Shown piece by piece: positions 25,606 to 33,818 of a stretch of DNA of 64,000 bases (position 1 is its first letter; each line of letters begins with the position of its first letter). The stretch is from the NCBI GenBank assembly GCA_965203835.1, contig OZ241919.1:4030001-4094000 (forward strand). Direction: 5' to 3'. This DNA comes from CBDCFV01 sp965203835 (GTDB lineage: Bacteria > Chloroflexota > Dehalococcoidia > Lucifugimonadales > UBA3495). The position numbers and the translations under genes are program-made. The notes below the pieces were generated by a model, which ran no database searches, had not been told where the DNA came from, and saw only the letters and a program-made list of their open reading frames with translations.

Positions 25606-26994
25606 ATGGTCCTGACCGGGTTCCTAATCCTCTCCTCCGGCGTCCTCCTTATGACTGTGGGTGGGTTGCCCGAGATCATCACCCGGGGTCGCCAGGTGGT
25701 GTACGGGTTCTATGGGTGGAAACTGGCAGCTCTGGCCCTCTTTTCCAACTGCTTGGCGGGTGGGCCGGTGTGGAACGGCGTTGGAGTGTGGGTCAAAACG
25801 CTGGAGATACAGTTCGGCTGGAGCCGGGCCCAACTGACGGGCGCTTTTTCCTTGGCCCAACTGGAAGGCAGCCTGATCGGACCGTTGATGGGGTACCTGA
25901 TAGACCGGTTGGGCGCCAAGAAAATGGTCCTGATGGGGTTGGTCCTCACCGGATTGGGCTTCATCATGTTCAGCCAAACGGCCAACGTGGCGATGTTCTA
26001 CATCTCTTATTCCCTCATCATGCTGGGCACCGCCGCGGGTACATGGCTTCCGATGATGACGGTGCTGAACCGGTGGTTCTCGCGGATGCGGGGGCGAGCG
26101 ATGTCAGTTGCCGGGGAAGGCTCCTTCCTGGGCGGCCTGCTGCTGGTGCCGGCACTGGCTTGGTCGGTTGACCCGGACAACCTGGGCTGGCGGGCGACGG
26201 CTTTCTGGATAGGGGTGGGCTTTATAGCCATCGCATGGCCGATTTCAAGAATCATACGGGAGCGTCCCGAGGACTACGGGCAACTTCCCGACGGCGACTT
26301 GCCCGCCACCGCGCCGGCCGTCGAAACGAGACCAGGGAGGGTCCGGGAGGCCGAACAGGCTGCGAGCGGACCGGACTTTACAGCGCGGCAAGCGATACGC
26401 ACGCAGGCGTTCTGGTTCATCACCTTCGGCCACGCCCTGTCGTCGATGCTCATCGCGACGTTGACGGTGCACTTGGTCCCCATGCTGACCGACCAGGGAC
26501 TGACGCTGCAAACGGCGGCCTTCGTGTGGTCGGTGCTGATGGCGGTGGGGGCCACATTTCAACTGGTCGGCGGCTACGTGGGGGACAGAATACCCAAGAA
26601 CATTGCGCTGTTCGGGTTCACTACGCTGCAAGCGTTAGGCTTCATCATGGCGGCGTTCATAACCGACATTTCCATGGCAATGGTATTCGCTGTGGTTTAT
26701 GGGGCCGGATTCGGCGGGCGGGTGCCCCTTACGACCGCCATACGGGGAGATTACTTCGGCAAGCGGGCCTTCGCCACCATAACCGGTATCTCGATGGCGC
26801 CCCTTTATCTCCTGATGCTGGCGGCGCCCCTGATGGCGGCCGCCATGTTCGACGCCCAAGGGAGTTACTCTGTGCCGTTCCTCATCCTGGGACTGGTGGG
26901 CGGCGCCAGCGGCCCATTGTTCCTGTTTGCGAGAAAGCCGCAACCTCCCAGGACACCTGCGAGACTGTCCCCGCTCCGCGGCGCAGCGCGCTAG
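25606..26994 (+). CDS. MFS transporter, monocarboxylate/oxalate-formate antiporter-like
   Basis: This 462-residue carrier has about twelve hydrophobic segments and the MFS loop 2-3 motif GYLIDRLGAKKMVLMG. It also has NRWFSRMRGRAMSVAGEGSFLG, typical of OFA/monocarboxylate-type carriers. It likely moves a small organic acid, possibly the substrate or product of the preceding hydrolase, with which it appears co-transcribed. AGGAGG lies about ten bases upstream of the ATG. The stop codon abuts the end of a MITE-like repeat. Confidence 0.85.
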   Translation: MVLTGFLILSSGVLLMTVGGLPEIITRGRQVVYGFYGWKLAALALFSNCLAGGPVWNGVGVWVKTLEIQFGWSRAQLTGAFSLAQLEGSLIGPLMGYLIDRLGAKKMVLMGLVLTGLGFIMFSQTANVAMFYISYSLIMLGTAAGTWLPMMTVLNRWFSRMRGRAMSVAGEGSFLGGLLLVPALAWSVDPDNLGWRATAFWIGVGFIAIAWPISRIIRERPEDYGQLPDGDLPATAPAVETRPGRVREAEQAASGPDFTARQAIRTQAFWFITFGHALSSMLIATLTVHLVPMLTDQGLTLQTAAFVWSVLMAVGATFQLVGGYVGDRIPKNIALFGFTTLQALGFIMAAFITDISMAMVFAVVYGAGFGGRVPLTTAIRGDYFGKRAFATITGISMAPLYLLMLAAPLMAAAMFDAQGSYSVPFLILGLVGGASGPLFLFARKPQPPRTPARLSPLRGAAR

Positions 26995-27136
26995 AAGCTA
27001 TCTCAACACCAACCCGTCCTGCTTATGCCCTCACGTTACTGACCGAGGCCGATAGATTCCCGCCCCCGTCTCCACGAGGGCAGGCTCTACGCGGGAATGA
27101 CGTGTTGGTAGTTGTGGCAAGTTTTGAGATAGTTTC
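26994..27136. repeat. MITE-like element, copy 1
   Basis: The element begins GAAGCTATCTCAA and ends TTGAGATAGTTTC, imperfect terminal inverted repeats. It contains an ATTCCCGC...GCGGGAATGACG palindrome. It fills exactly the gap between two convergent stop codons. The same ends are found at 42105-42287. Confidence 0.7.
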
Positions 27137-28306
27137 TTAGTAGTTCCCCTCGGGAGTCATTCCCAGCAGGAATTGGCCGGCCGTTTCGTAGTGGGTCAGG
27201 CGGCCTTGGGCGTGCTGGGTTACGACGTGGATGTCCTGGAATTTCCGCTGTATGGGGTTGGCGTCGAAGATGGCGGAGGAACCGCATAGTTGATAGGCCA
27301 TGTCCACCGTCTGGGCGGCGCTGCGGATGGCGTAGGTGCTGGCCAAGCGCAATTGAATCCGCTCTTCCAAGCTCAACTCCAGGTTTTTGCGGGCGCTTTC
27401 CCAAGCCGCGGTTGCGCTCTCGTCAAGGTAAGCCCGCGCTGACCGCCAAGTGGCTTCAGCCTCCCCCAGTGTGCGCTGGGTGGTAGGCAGGTTGGGCAGT
27501 CCGGTCAACGTCCGCTGGGGAGTGTTCCGGGATACGAACTCGGTGGCTATAGCCAGGGCCGAGCGTGCGACCGCCAAGGCCGACGTAGCGAACCCTGTGC
27601 TGAAGAGCAGGGTCCTGGGGATGACGTACAAAGGGCCGGTTTCCCAAGGCGGGTCGTCCTGGTCGTAGCTTCGCAGGTAGGGCACGAAGAGGTCGTTGAC
27701 GTCGAAGCCGAAGCTGCCCGTCCCTCGCAGTCCCTGAACATTCCAGCGGTCAACCATTTTGACTTGGTCCTTGGGGATAAGCATGATCCGGCGGTTCTGC
27801 ACAGCCGATCCGGAGCCGTTTCCTTGTGCGGATTGGCCTACGGGAGTCAAAGCCGCGACCCAAGTCGCGTGGTCGTAGCCCGTGCTGAAGGCCCATTGGC
27901 CGGTGAGCCGGTACCCGCCATCGACCGGCGCTGCGATAGCCGACGCGCTGGGAGGTCCGTTGCTTACCACTGCCCGCCGCTCCCGCCAGACCTCCTGGGC
28001 CGTCTCTTTGGGCATTCTGACCGAGGCGGTGGTAAATACGTTGTTCTGATTGAGACACCAAGCGGCGCTGGCGTCCACGGCAGCAAACACGCGGAGGATT
28101 TCAAGAAAATCGGGATGGTCCAACTCGGCGCCGCCCAAGGAGCGAGGCAACAACAAGCGGAAGAATCCCTTGTCGGCCATGTCCGCGGACAATTCCGATG
28201 GCAATTGCCGGTCCGCGTCCATGCGGTCGGCGTTGTCCGCTACCCTGGCAGCGAATTCGTGGGCTAATTCCAAGTAGGTTTGGACCTCTTGTTGCGACGT
28301 TGCCAT
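27137..28306 (-). CDS. Acyl-CoA dehydrogenase-fold flavin-dependent monooxygenase (HsaA/HpaH-like)
   Basis: This 389-residue protein has the three-domain acyl-CoA dehydrogenase fold: an N-terminal helical domain, a middle domain with GQWAFSTGYDHATWV, and a C-terminal bundle with YQLCGSSAIFDANPIQRKFQDIHVVTQHA. The last motif is typical of group D two-component flavin monooxygenases and related hydroxylases rather than true acyl-CoA dehydrogenases. No flavin reductase gene is adjacent. ATG 28306 has AGGA six bases upstream. Substrate unknown, possibly an aromatic or steroid-like compound. Confidence 0.78.
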   Translation of the reverse strand: MATSQQEVQTYLELAHEFAARVADNADRMDADRQLPSELSADMADKGFFRLLLPRSLGGAELDHPDFLEILRVFAAVDASAAWCLNQNNVFTTASVRMPKETAQEVWRERRAVVSNGPPSASAIAAPVDGGYRLTGQWAFSTGYDHATWVAALTPVGQSAQGNGSGSAVQNRRIMLIPKDQVKMVDRWNVQGLRGTGSFGFDVNDLFVPYLRSYDQDDPPWETGPLYVIPRTLLFSTGFATSALAVARSALAIATEFVSRNTPQRTLTGLPNLPTTQRTLGEAEATWRSARAYLDESATAAWESARKNLELSLEERIQLRLASTYAIRSAAQTVDMAYQLCGSSAIFDANPIQRKFQDIHVVTQHAQGRLTHYETAGQFLLGMTPEGNY

Positions 28307-28346
28307 GCTGCATCCTGCGCTTCTGATCATGATTGGAATGGGGAAG

Positions 28347-29543
28347 TCAGTCTAACACGGGCGCGGCCTTGCTGACACCGGCCTGCCATTGCAGACTGGC
28401 GCAGAGTCGCGCCAACTCGTCAGCGAACTCCCGCCGCTGCCATTGGCGCACTTCCTGTACGTCATCGTCGAACAACTCGCTGCGCCAAGCTTGGGGCTCG
28501 GTTGCCAAGCGCTCCAAGCTGACGGACGGCCAGAGAAGCGAGGCATCCATTTCCAGCTTCGCCGCGCGGGTTGCGAGCAGCGACCTCAGCGCCTTGAACC
28601 GGTTGTTCTGTTCGTCGGTGCGCCATTCAGCACCGTGGACGGCCCGTTGGCGATGAAACTCCGGGCCAGTCCAGCCGCGGTTGATGGCGTCGGCGATTTC
28701 CCCGACGAACCAGCTTGAAGCGTCGTGCGGCAAACGGGCGTTCGCCATCTGCAAAGACCGCGCGCCGCGCCCCGACTGGCGCGGACACTGGGCCAGGGCG
28801 ATGAGGGTTTCATTGTTCATTACCTGGAACGGCGGACGGTCCAAGCGTTCGGCTTCTTCCTCACGCAGCGCGTACAACTCCTTGAGCACCGCAAGTTGGC
28901 GAGGGTCAAGATGCTGGCTGCCTTTTACCCGCAGGAAAGCGTCCTCCGCAGGAGTGGCAGCCTCGTACCGGACCTGCTGCACCCGCAGGAACTCCTCCTG
29001 CGCCCATTCCGCCCGGCCCAAGGCTTCAAGGTCTTTCTTCACCGCCACCGCCAAGCTGGTCAGGTATCGGACGTCGTTGGCAGCGTACTCCAACTGCGCC
29101 GACGTCAATGGCCGTTCCGACCAGTCGGAACGCTGCAACGACCGGCTCTTGGGGAGATCGACGTTCAAGTATTGCTTGACCATAGCCCCAAGGTTGGACC
29201 GGGGCGCGCCCAGCAATCTTCCGGACACCTCGGTATCGAAAAGCGATTCACAAGTGAAGCCAAAGTCCTGATTGAGCCACAGCAGGTCGTTTTCCGCGGA
29301 ATGAATGACCTTGAGAATGGACCCGTCTTCCAGCACCCGCCCCAGCAGCGACAAGTCTTTCACGGCCAGCGGGTCTACGATGAACTCGCAGGCGTTGGTC
29401 CTCAACTGTATCAAGCATATTCGAGAGTGGTACGCGTGCGAGTGGTTCGTCTCCGTATCCAGCGCCACCACCTTTGCCCGCAGCAGGCCCGCTGCCGCCC
29501 GGTCCCAGCTTGGCTGGTCGTCGATGAGATGGACTTCGGCCAA
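28347..29543 (-). CDS. rnd: Ribonuclease D
   Basis: This 398-residue DEDDy 3'-5' exonuclease has Exo I VVALDTETNHSH, Exo II VIHSAENDLLWL and Exo III YAANDVRYL, followed by one HRDC domain (residues ~210-290) and a second helical region. RNase D trims tRNA and other stable RNA 3' ends. The start is taken as TTG 29543 with GGGAGG just upstream. It lies 40 bases upstream of the monooxygenase gene on the same strand. Confidence 0.85.
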   Translation of the reverse strand: MAEVHLIDDQPSWDRAAAGLLRAKVVALDTETNHSHAYHSRICLIQLRTNACEFIVDPLAVKDLSLLGRVLEDGSILKVIHSAENDLLWLNQDFGFTCESLFDTEVSGRLLGAPRSNLGAMVKQYLNVDLPKSRSLQRSDWSERPLTSAQLEYAANDVRYLTSLAVAVKKDLEALGRAEWAQEEFLRVQQVRYEAATPAEDAFLRVKGSQHLDPRQLAVLKELYALREEEAERLDRPPFQVMNNETLIALAQCPRQSGRGARSLQMANARLPHDASSWFVGEIADAINRGWTGPEFHRQRAVHGAEWRTDEQNNRFKALRSLLATRAAKLEMDASLLWPSVSLERLATEPQAWRSELFDDDVQEVRQWQRREFADELARLCASLQWQAGVSKAAPVLD

Positions 29544-29614
29544 ATTGCCTCCCTGCCGTTCCTGTTGCCACCGGGATAAAGGGTCCGCTGAAGCGACATT
29601 ATACAGGGACGCGG

Positions 29615-30877
29615 TTAGCGGTTGGTCAACGGATCGTTCCCCCAGGTGAACAAGGGCTCCGATCCTCCCTCTTTGACCAAAAACACTTCCTCGATCCAGC
29701 AGCGTTCTTTCTCATCGCCCGGACACAGAAGGTGAGCAGCTATCACCATGTCCTCTTCCAACATCCAGTTGGGATCGGCGCCGTCCTCCACCAATGCCAG
29801 CACATCCGCATGACTTAGCCCCAGGCCATGAAAGTAGGTGAGCACGGAGTCGTGTTGCGGCACTCCCAACCGTTGAAACGTTCGTCGGCTCTTTTCTTGC
29901 AGGTCGCCAATCCGGACTCCGGGGCGCATTGCATCGTGAATCTCGTTCATCGCTTCGGCGGTAGCCCGACCGATGCGGCGGGCCACGTCCGAGCCGTAGT
30001 CCTCTACGACCCAGGTCTTACCACCATCCCAGCAGTACTGGTTCTTGGTGCCATGGCAGTCAAACATGATGTTGGTGCCCGGCTGGACGACGAAGTCCTC
30101 GGAGTCTACCCGCAGCCGCACGGCGGGGTCGCCGTCCAGCGGGTTGGCGAAAAAGACTCCGCCCGGGTCGTAGACCCATCCGCCCAGCGCGCTGATTTCC
30201 GCATGGTAGGTATCCACCAACTCCTTCCAGTGCTTGCCTCGACTCCATGACTGTACCGTCCGTTCTATGGCAGCCTGGTTCACCCGGGTGGCTTCACGCA
30301 GCCATTCGATTTCCTGGGCGCTCTTCTTCTCCCGAACGAACATCATCAAGTTGTATGCGTCGAAGACGTCCGCCAGGGAGCCGGCCACCTTAGCGCCCAC
30401 TCTCAGGTTGTCGTAGCCGATGCGTCCGTGGGTGAGGCCCAAGTCCTTAACAGCATCGCGGATCGCCTCGGTAAAGCCGCCAGCGAACCGGTCACCGGCG
30501 TTCTTCACCCAGCCGGAGTCCTGCCGGGATGCCGGCATAAACCGGAAGAACTCAGACCGGTCGGTGGACGCGCCCACCGGAAGGAGGACGCTTCGGTGGG
30601 GACGGATGTCTTCGATCCATATGGGCTCATACAGGAAAGGTGATACGAATATGTCAGGCCCAATCAGGATGGGGTGTTGTAAGTCGTGCCGCGAGATAAC
30701 CACAGCGACTCCCGGTGGTTCGTCGGCTTTGGGCGCCGTGGGGTTGTGCCCCGAAAGGTAGGTCACGTTCAGGGGCGTGGTAATCACCAGGCCGTCTACG
30801 CCACGGGCTTCCATCGCCCCGGCTAGACGTTCAGGATCGAATATAGGAGCCGGAGTTCCGTTAATGTCACTGGCCAC
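29615..30877 (-). CDS. M24 family metallopeptidase/creatinase-like (Xaa-Pro dipeptidase type)
   Basis: This 420-residue protein combines a creatinase N-terminal domain with a C-terminal pita-bread domain. Putative metal ligands are two Asp in IMFDCHGTKNQYCWDGGKTW, His in YFHGLGLSH, Glu in MLEEDMVIAAH and Glu in CWIEEVFLV. Members hydrolyse Xaa-Pro peptides, creatine or related amides. GTG 30877 has GGAG six bases upstream; a TTG at 30883 abuts that site. It is divergent from the CaiB operon, which suggests a catabolic rather than housekeeping role. Confidence 0.8.
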   Translation of the reverse strand: MASDINGTPAPIFDPERLAGAMEARGVDGLVITTPLNVTYLSGHNPTAPKADEPPGVAVVISRHDLQHPILIGPDIFVSPFLYEPIWIEDIRPHRSVLLPVGASTDRSEFFRFMPASRQDSGWVKNAGDRFAGGFTEAIRDAVKDLGLTHGRIGYDNLRVGAKVAGSLADVFDAYNLMMFVREKKSAQEIEWLREATRVNQAAIERTVQSWSRGKHWKELVDTYHAEISALGGWVYDPGGVFFANPLDGDPAVRLRVDSEDFVVQPGTNIMFDCHGTKNQYCWDGGKTWVVEDYGSDVARRIGRATAEAMNEIHDAMRPGVRIGDLQEKSRRTFQRLGVPQHDSVLTYFHGLGLSHADVLALVEDGADPNWMLEEDMVIAAHLLCPGDEKERCWIEEVFLVKEGGSEPLFTWGNDPLTNR

Positions 30878-31019
30878 GATCAACTCCTTCTATAGTGGAC
30901 TTGAGCCGTTCTCTATCGTGGAGGTTCCCTGCACCTCACGCCCTGGACTTGCATCTTGGAGGGGTTATTGTAACCTTTTGATGGTCGGTGCGACAGGAAG
31001 AAACGACTGGTCAAGAAAG

Positions 31020-31205
31020 TGGCCGGACGGTTTAGAAGCGCACGTCGCCGCTTTTGTGCAAGGTCAGTTGCTCATTCCGACTCAGCCCACGTCATTCAGG
31101 CTGCACATGAATCCCAGCTATGGCAACACGGCGAGACTTTATGAGAAAATGGCCGGGGCAACTTTGAGAGCTGTTTGCTGCCGGATGACGTTCCGGTTAT
31201 GGCGG
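31020..31205 (+). pseudogene. Possible GNAT acetyltransferase remnant
   Basis: In the 358-base gap between two divergent genes, the plus-strand frame reads LHMNPSYGNTARLYEKMAGA, very like the C-terminal N-x-A-x-LYEK motif of GNAT acetyltransferases, then LRAVCCRMTF. There is no start, ribosome binding site or N-terminal half. It may be a decayed gene or chance similarity. The flanks 30878-31019 show nothing else. Confidence 0.3.
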
Positions 31206-31235
31206 TCATGCCTTTATGGAGACGCAGGAGGCCGG

Positions 31236-32462
31236 ATGGAACCTTTGAAGGGCTTGAGAGTGCTCGGCGTCACGGTCTACTTGGCGGGACCGTTCGGTCT
31301 TATGAACCTGGCGCGGCTGGGAGCGGAGGTTATCAAGGTAGAGATTCCGGGCAGGGGCGACCCGGTCCGGGGCAACGGGCCTTTCGCCGGGCCGTCGGGC
31401 ACTCATAATGAGCGCCGGAGCGACGAGGACATTTCGACCCGCTTCCTGAAGCGCACCCAGGGAGTGAAGAGCGTCACCATAGACCTGAAGACCGAGAAGG
31501 GCAAGCAGATGTTCCTGGACCTTGCCAGGCAGAGCGACGTGGTGCTGGAGAACCTGGCGCCGGGGTCATTGCGCCGCATCGGGCTGGGCTACGATGAGGT
31601 ATCGCGGGTCAATCCGGGCATCATCTACGCTTCCATTTCCGGTTACGGGCAGACCGGCCCCTATGCCGAAAAGCCGGCCCATGACCCGCAGATCCAGGGC
31701 ATGAGCGGCATCATGGACATCAACGGCGACGCCGGGGGGCCGCCCATCAAGGTGGGGTTTTACATCGGCGACTTAGTGACGCCCATATTTGCTTGCTACT
31801 CCATCCTCGCCGCCCTGCGGGAGAGGGACCGGACCGGCAAAGGGCAGTACCTGGACGTATCCATGACGGATACGCTGGTCTCGTTGATGTTCATGGAGAA
31901 CCTGGAAGAGAGCATCGCCGAGGGCCAGCCCCTGCGAACGGGGAACATCAGCCGCAGCGGCCCGACGGGACTGTACAGCGCCAGGGACGGAAACTTCTCC
32001 ATCACCGTAACCAGCGACGACCAGTGGGCACGGCTGGCCCGCGCCCTCAACGTGCCGCAATTGCTGGAGGACCCGCGGTTTGCTACCTACGTGTCACGCA
32101 CAACTTACGTCGAGGAGGCCCGCGAGGAGGTACAGCGGTTGGTTGGCGTGTTCACCTTGTCCGAAGTCATCGAGCGATTGGAGGCCCACGACGTGCCCTG
32201 CGCGCCGGTACGCACCGCCGAGGAAGTGATGAACGACCAACACTTCCGGGACAAGGGCACCCTGCTGCCAATGCGTCATGCCGGGATGGAAGAACCCGTT
32301 GAAGGTATAGTCTCCGGTTTCCCGGTCAAGTTCTCGGGCGGGGAGCTTCCTGAAATCCCCGGCGCCCCAACTCTTGGTATGCACAATTCCGAAATATTTG
32401 CCAAGCTGCTTGGCATGGACGATGCGGAGATAGAAACCCTGAAAGCGCAAGGAGTGGTGTAA
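31236..32462 (+). CDS. Family III CoA-transferase (CaiB/BaiF/Frc type)
   Basis: This 408-residue family III CoA-transferase moves CoA between carboxylic acids through an aspartyl-CoA anhydride. It shows LKGLRVLGVTVYLAGPFGLMNLARLGAEVIKVE at the start, NLAPGSLRRIGLGYDEVSRVNPGIIYASISGYGQTGPYAEKPAHDPQIQG (the Asp in HDPQIQG aligns with the catalytic Asp) and GKGQYLDVSMTDTL. ATG 31236 has CAGGAG five bases upstream. It heads a probable operon with the CitE-like and GMC genes. Substrate unknown. Confidence 0.88.
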   Translation: MEPLKGLRVLGVTVYLAGPFGLMNLARLGAEVIKVEIPGRGDPVRGNGPFAGPSGTHNERRSDEDISTRFLKRTQGVKSVTIDLKTEKGKQMFLDLARQSDVVLENLAPGSLRRIGLGYDEVSRVNPGIIYASISGYGQTGPYAEKPAHDPQIQGMSGIMDINGDAGGPPIKVGFYIGDLVTPIFACYSILAALRERDRTGKGQYLDVSMTDTLVSLMFMENLEESIAEGQPLRTGNISRSGPTGLYSARDGNFSITVTSDDQWARLARALNVPQLLEDPRFATYVSRTTYVEEAREEVQRLVGVFTLSEVIERLEAHDVPCAPVRTAEEVMNDQHFRDKGTLLPMRHAGMEEPVEGIVSGFPVKFSGGELPEIPGAPTLGMHNSEIFAKLLGMDDAEIETLKAQGVV

Positions 32463-32480
32463 AGAACGGAGGATGCTCAA

Positions 32481-33383
32481 GTGACCGGAAAGGCCGTTCC
32501 AATCAGGTCGGAGCTTTTTGTGCCCGGCAACAAAGAGGACTGGATACGAAAAGCGCCCAGGTATGGCGCCGATGCGTTAATCCTGGACTTGGAAGACTCG
32601 GTGCCGCCGGAGAACAAACCGGAGGCGCGGGCAATCGTCAGCAGGATGCTGCACGAGCTGGACGGGACGCGGCCCAAGCTGGTCGTCAGGGTAAATAGCC
32701 TTGAGACCGGACTGACCGGCATGGACCTGGAAGCCGTCGCCTGCCCCAACCTTTACTGCGTCCTGCTGCCCAAGGTGCAGGGGCCGGAAGACGTGATCGA
32801 GGTTGACCACCTGTTGAGCTTTTTCGAACGGAAGGCCGGCATGGAAGTCGGCCAAGTGCTTATCGACCCGGGCTTGGAGACCGCGGAAGGTATCCGCCGT
32901 TCCAGCGAGATAGCGCGGTCCTGTCAACGGATCGCCCACATGGGGGCGAGCGGCGGGAAGGGGGGCGATACGGCCCGGTCAATCGGGTTCGAATGGACGC
33001 CGGAGGGACTGGAAACGCTTTTCATCCGTTCCAAGGTACTGGTGGACGTTCGCGCCGCTGGCGTGCCCTATCCGATGAGTGGCGGTTGGATGGACCTGCA
33101 CAACCTGGACGGGTTGAGGGAGGCGGCCCTTCAAGCAAAGCGGCTGGGCTACACCGGTATGCACCTCATCCACCCGTCCCATGTCCCGGTGGTGAACGAA
33201 GTGTTTACTCCTTCCCCGGATGATGTGAGGCACTGGAAAGGCTTGATAGAAGCCATGGAAAAGCAGCGAGACGCCGGCGGGGCCGCAGTGCGCTACGCCG
33301 GCGACATGGTTGACATAGCCCACGAGGAGACCGCCCGCGCTATGCTGGCCATGGCGCGGGAAATGGGCGTGGAAGGCGCCTGA
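32481..33383 (+). CDS. HpcH/HpaI aldolase, CitE-like CoA ester lyase
   Basis: This 300-residue TIM-barrel lyase of the citrate lyase beta/malyl-CoA lyase group begins RSELFVPGNKEDWIRKAPRYGADALILDLEDSVPP, with the substrate-binding Arg and metal-binding Glu-Asp. VVRVNSLETGLTGMDLEA and IDPGLETAEGIRRSSEIA follow. It likely cleaves or forms a 3-hydroxyacyl-CoA of the malyl or citramalyl type, using the product of the adjacent CoA-transferase. GTG start with GGAGG eight bases upstream; 18 bases after the CaiB stop. Confidence 0.85.
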   Translation: MTGKAVPIRSELFVPGNKEDWIRKAPRYGADALILDLEDSVPPENKPEARAIVSRMLHELDGTRPKLVVRVNSLETGLTGMDLEAVACPNLYCVLLPKVQGPEDVIEVDHLLSFFERKAGMEVGQVLIDPGLETAEGIRRSSEIARSCQRIAHMGASGGKGGDTARSIGFEWTPEGLETLFIRSKVLVDVRAAGVPYPMSGGWMDLHNLDGLREAALQAKRLGYTGMHLIHPSHVPVVNEVFTPSPDDVRHWKGLIEAMEKQRDAGGAAVRYAGDMVDIAHEETARAMLAMAREMGVEGA

Positions 33384-33412
33384 AACAAAATTATCCCCGA
33401 AGGAGTGCAACA

Positions 33413-33604
33413 ATGGCCGGAGCCAAGACCAGCTACGAAATCGAACTTAACCCGGACCAGATGGCCTTCATTAGATCGGCGAAGGACAAGTACGGGATCC
33501 GCGACGAAGGCAAGGTCGTTCGCATCATCATGGACTACCTGCTGACTACACCTGACGTCCATGGGACGGTTTTCGAGCAGACCCGCTGCCTGCGTTGCGA
33601 GTAG
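33413..33604 (+). CDS. Small ribbon-helix-helix-like protein with C-terminal CxxC
   Basis: This 63-residue protein starts with a beta strand and two helices (YEIELNPDQMAFIRSAKDKYGIRDEGKVVRIIMDYLL), like a CopG/Arc ribbon-helix-helix DNA-binding unit. It ends CLRCE, a possible metal or redox site. AAGGAG lies upstream of the ATG. It lies 29 bases after the CitE-like gene and could be a local regulator. The family call is tentative. Confidence 0.6.
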   Translation: MAGAKTSYEIELNPDQMAFIRSAKDKYGIRDEGKVVRIIMDYLLTTPDVHGTVFEQTRCLRCE

Positions 33605-33669
33605 GGGCTGGCGCGGGGCTAACTGCGGTCAAGGTGGCTTAGCAACGGGCTGCGTCCGGTAAGACGCCG

Positions 33670-33758
33670 TCTGAATCAGGATTTGCAGGATTGAAAGATT
33701 AGCAGGATGAACTAACGACATCCTGAAAATCCACTAATCCAGTGAATCCTGATTCAGA
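33670..33758. repeat. 89-bp imperfect palindromic repeat
   Basis: TCTGAATCAGGATT and its exact complement AATCCTGATTCAGA bound an AT-rich core containing further inverted pieces (GCAGGAT...ATCCTG). A GCCGTCT/AGACGGC pair lies just outside. It looks like a small dispersed intergenic palindrome; only this copy is seen in the window. Confidence 0.6.
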
Positions 33759-33818
33759 TAAGAGACGGCCGCCTTTGGCTGGCGTTTGCAAATTCTGCTG
33801 GAGAGGAGACTTGGTCCC

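Noticed and set aside
30777..31235. N-terminal extension of the CoA-transferase
   Set aside because: Family III CoA-transferases begin at the LKGLRVLG segment, and CAGGAG precedes ATG 31236; the upstream frame is unrelated to the family.
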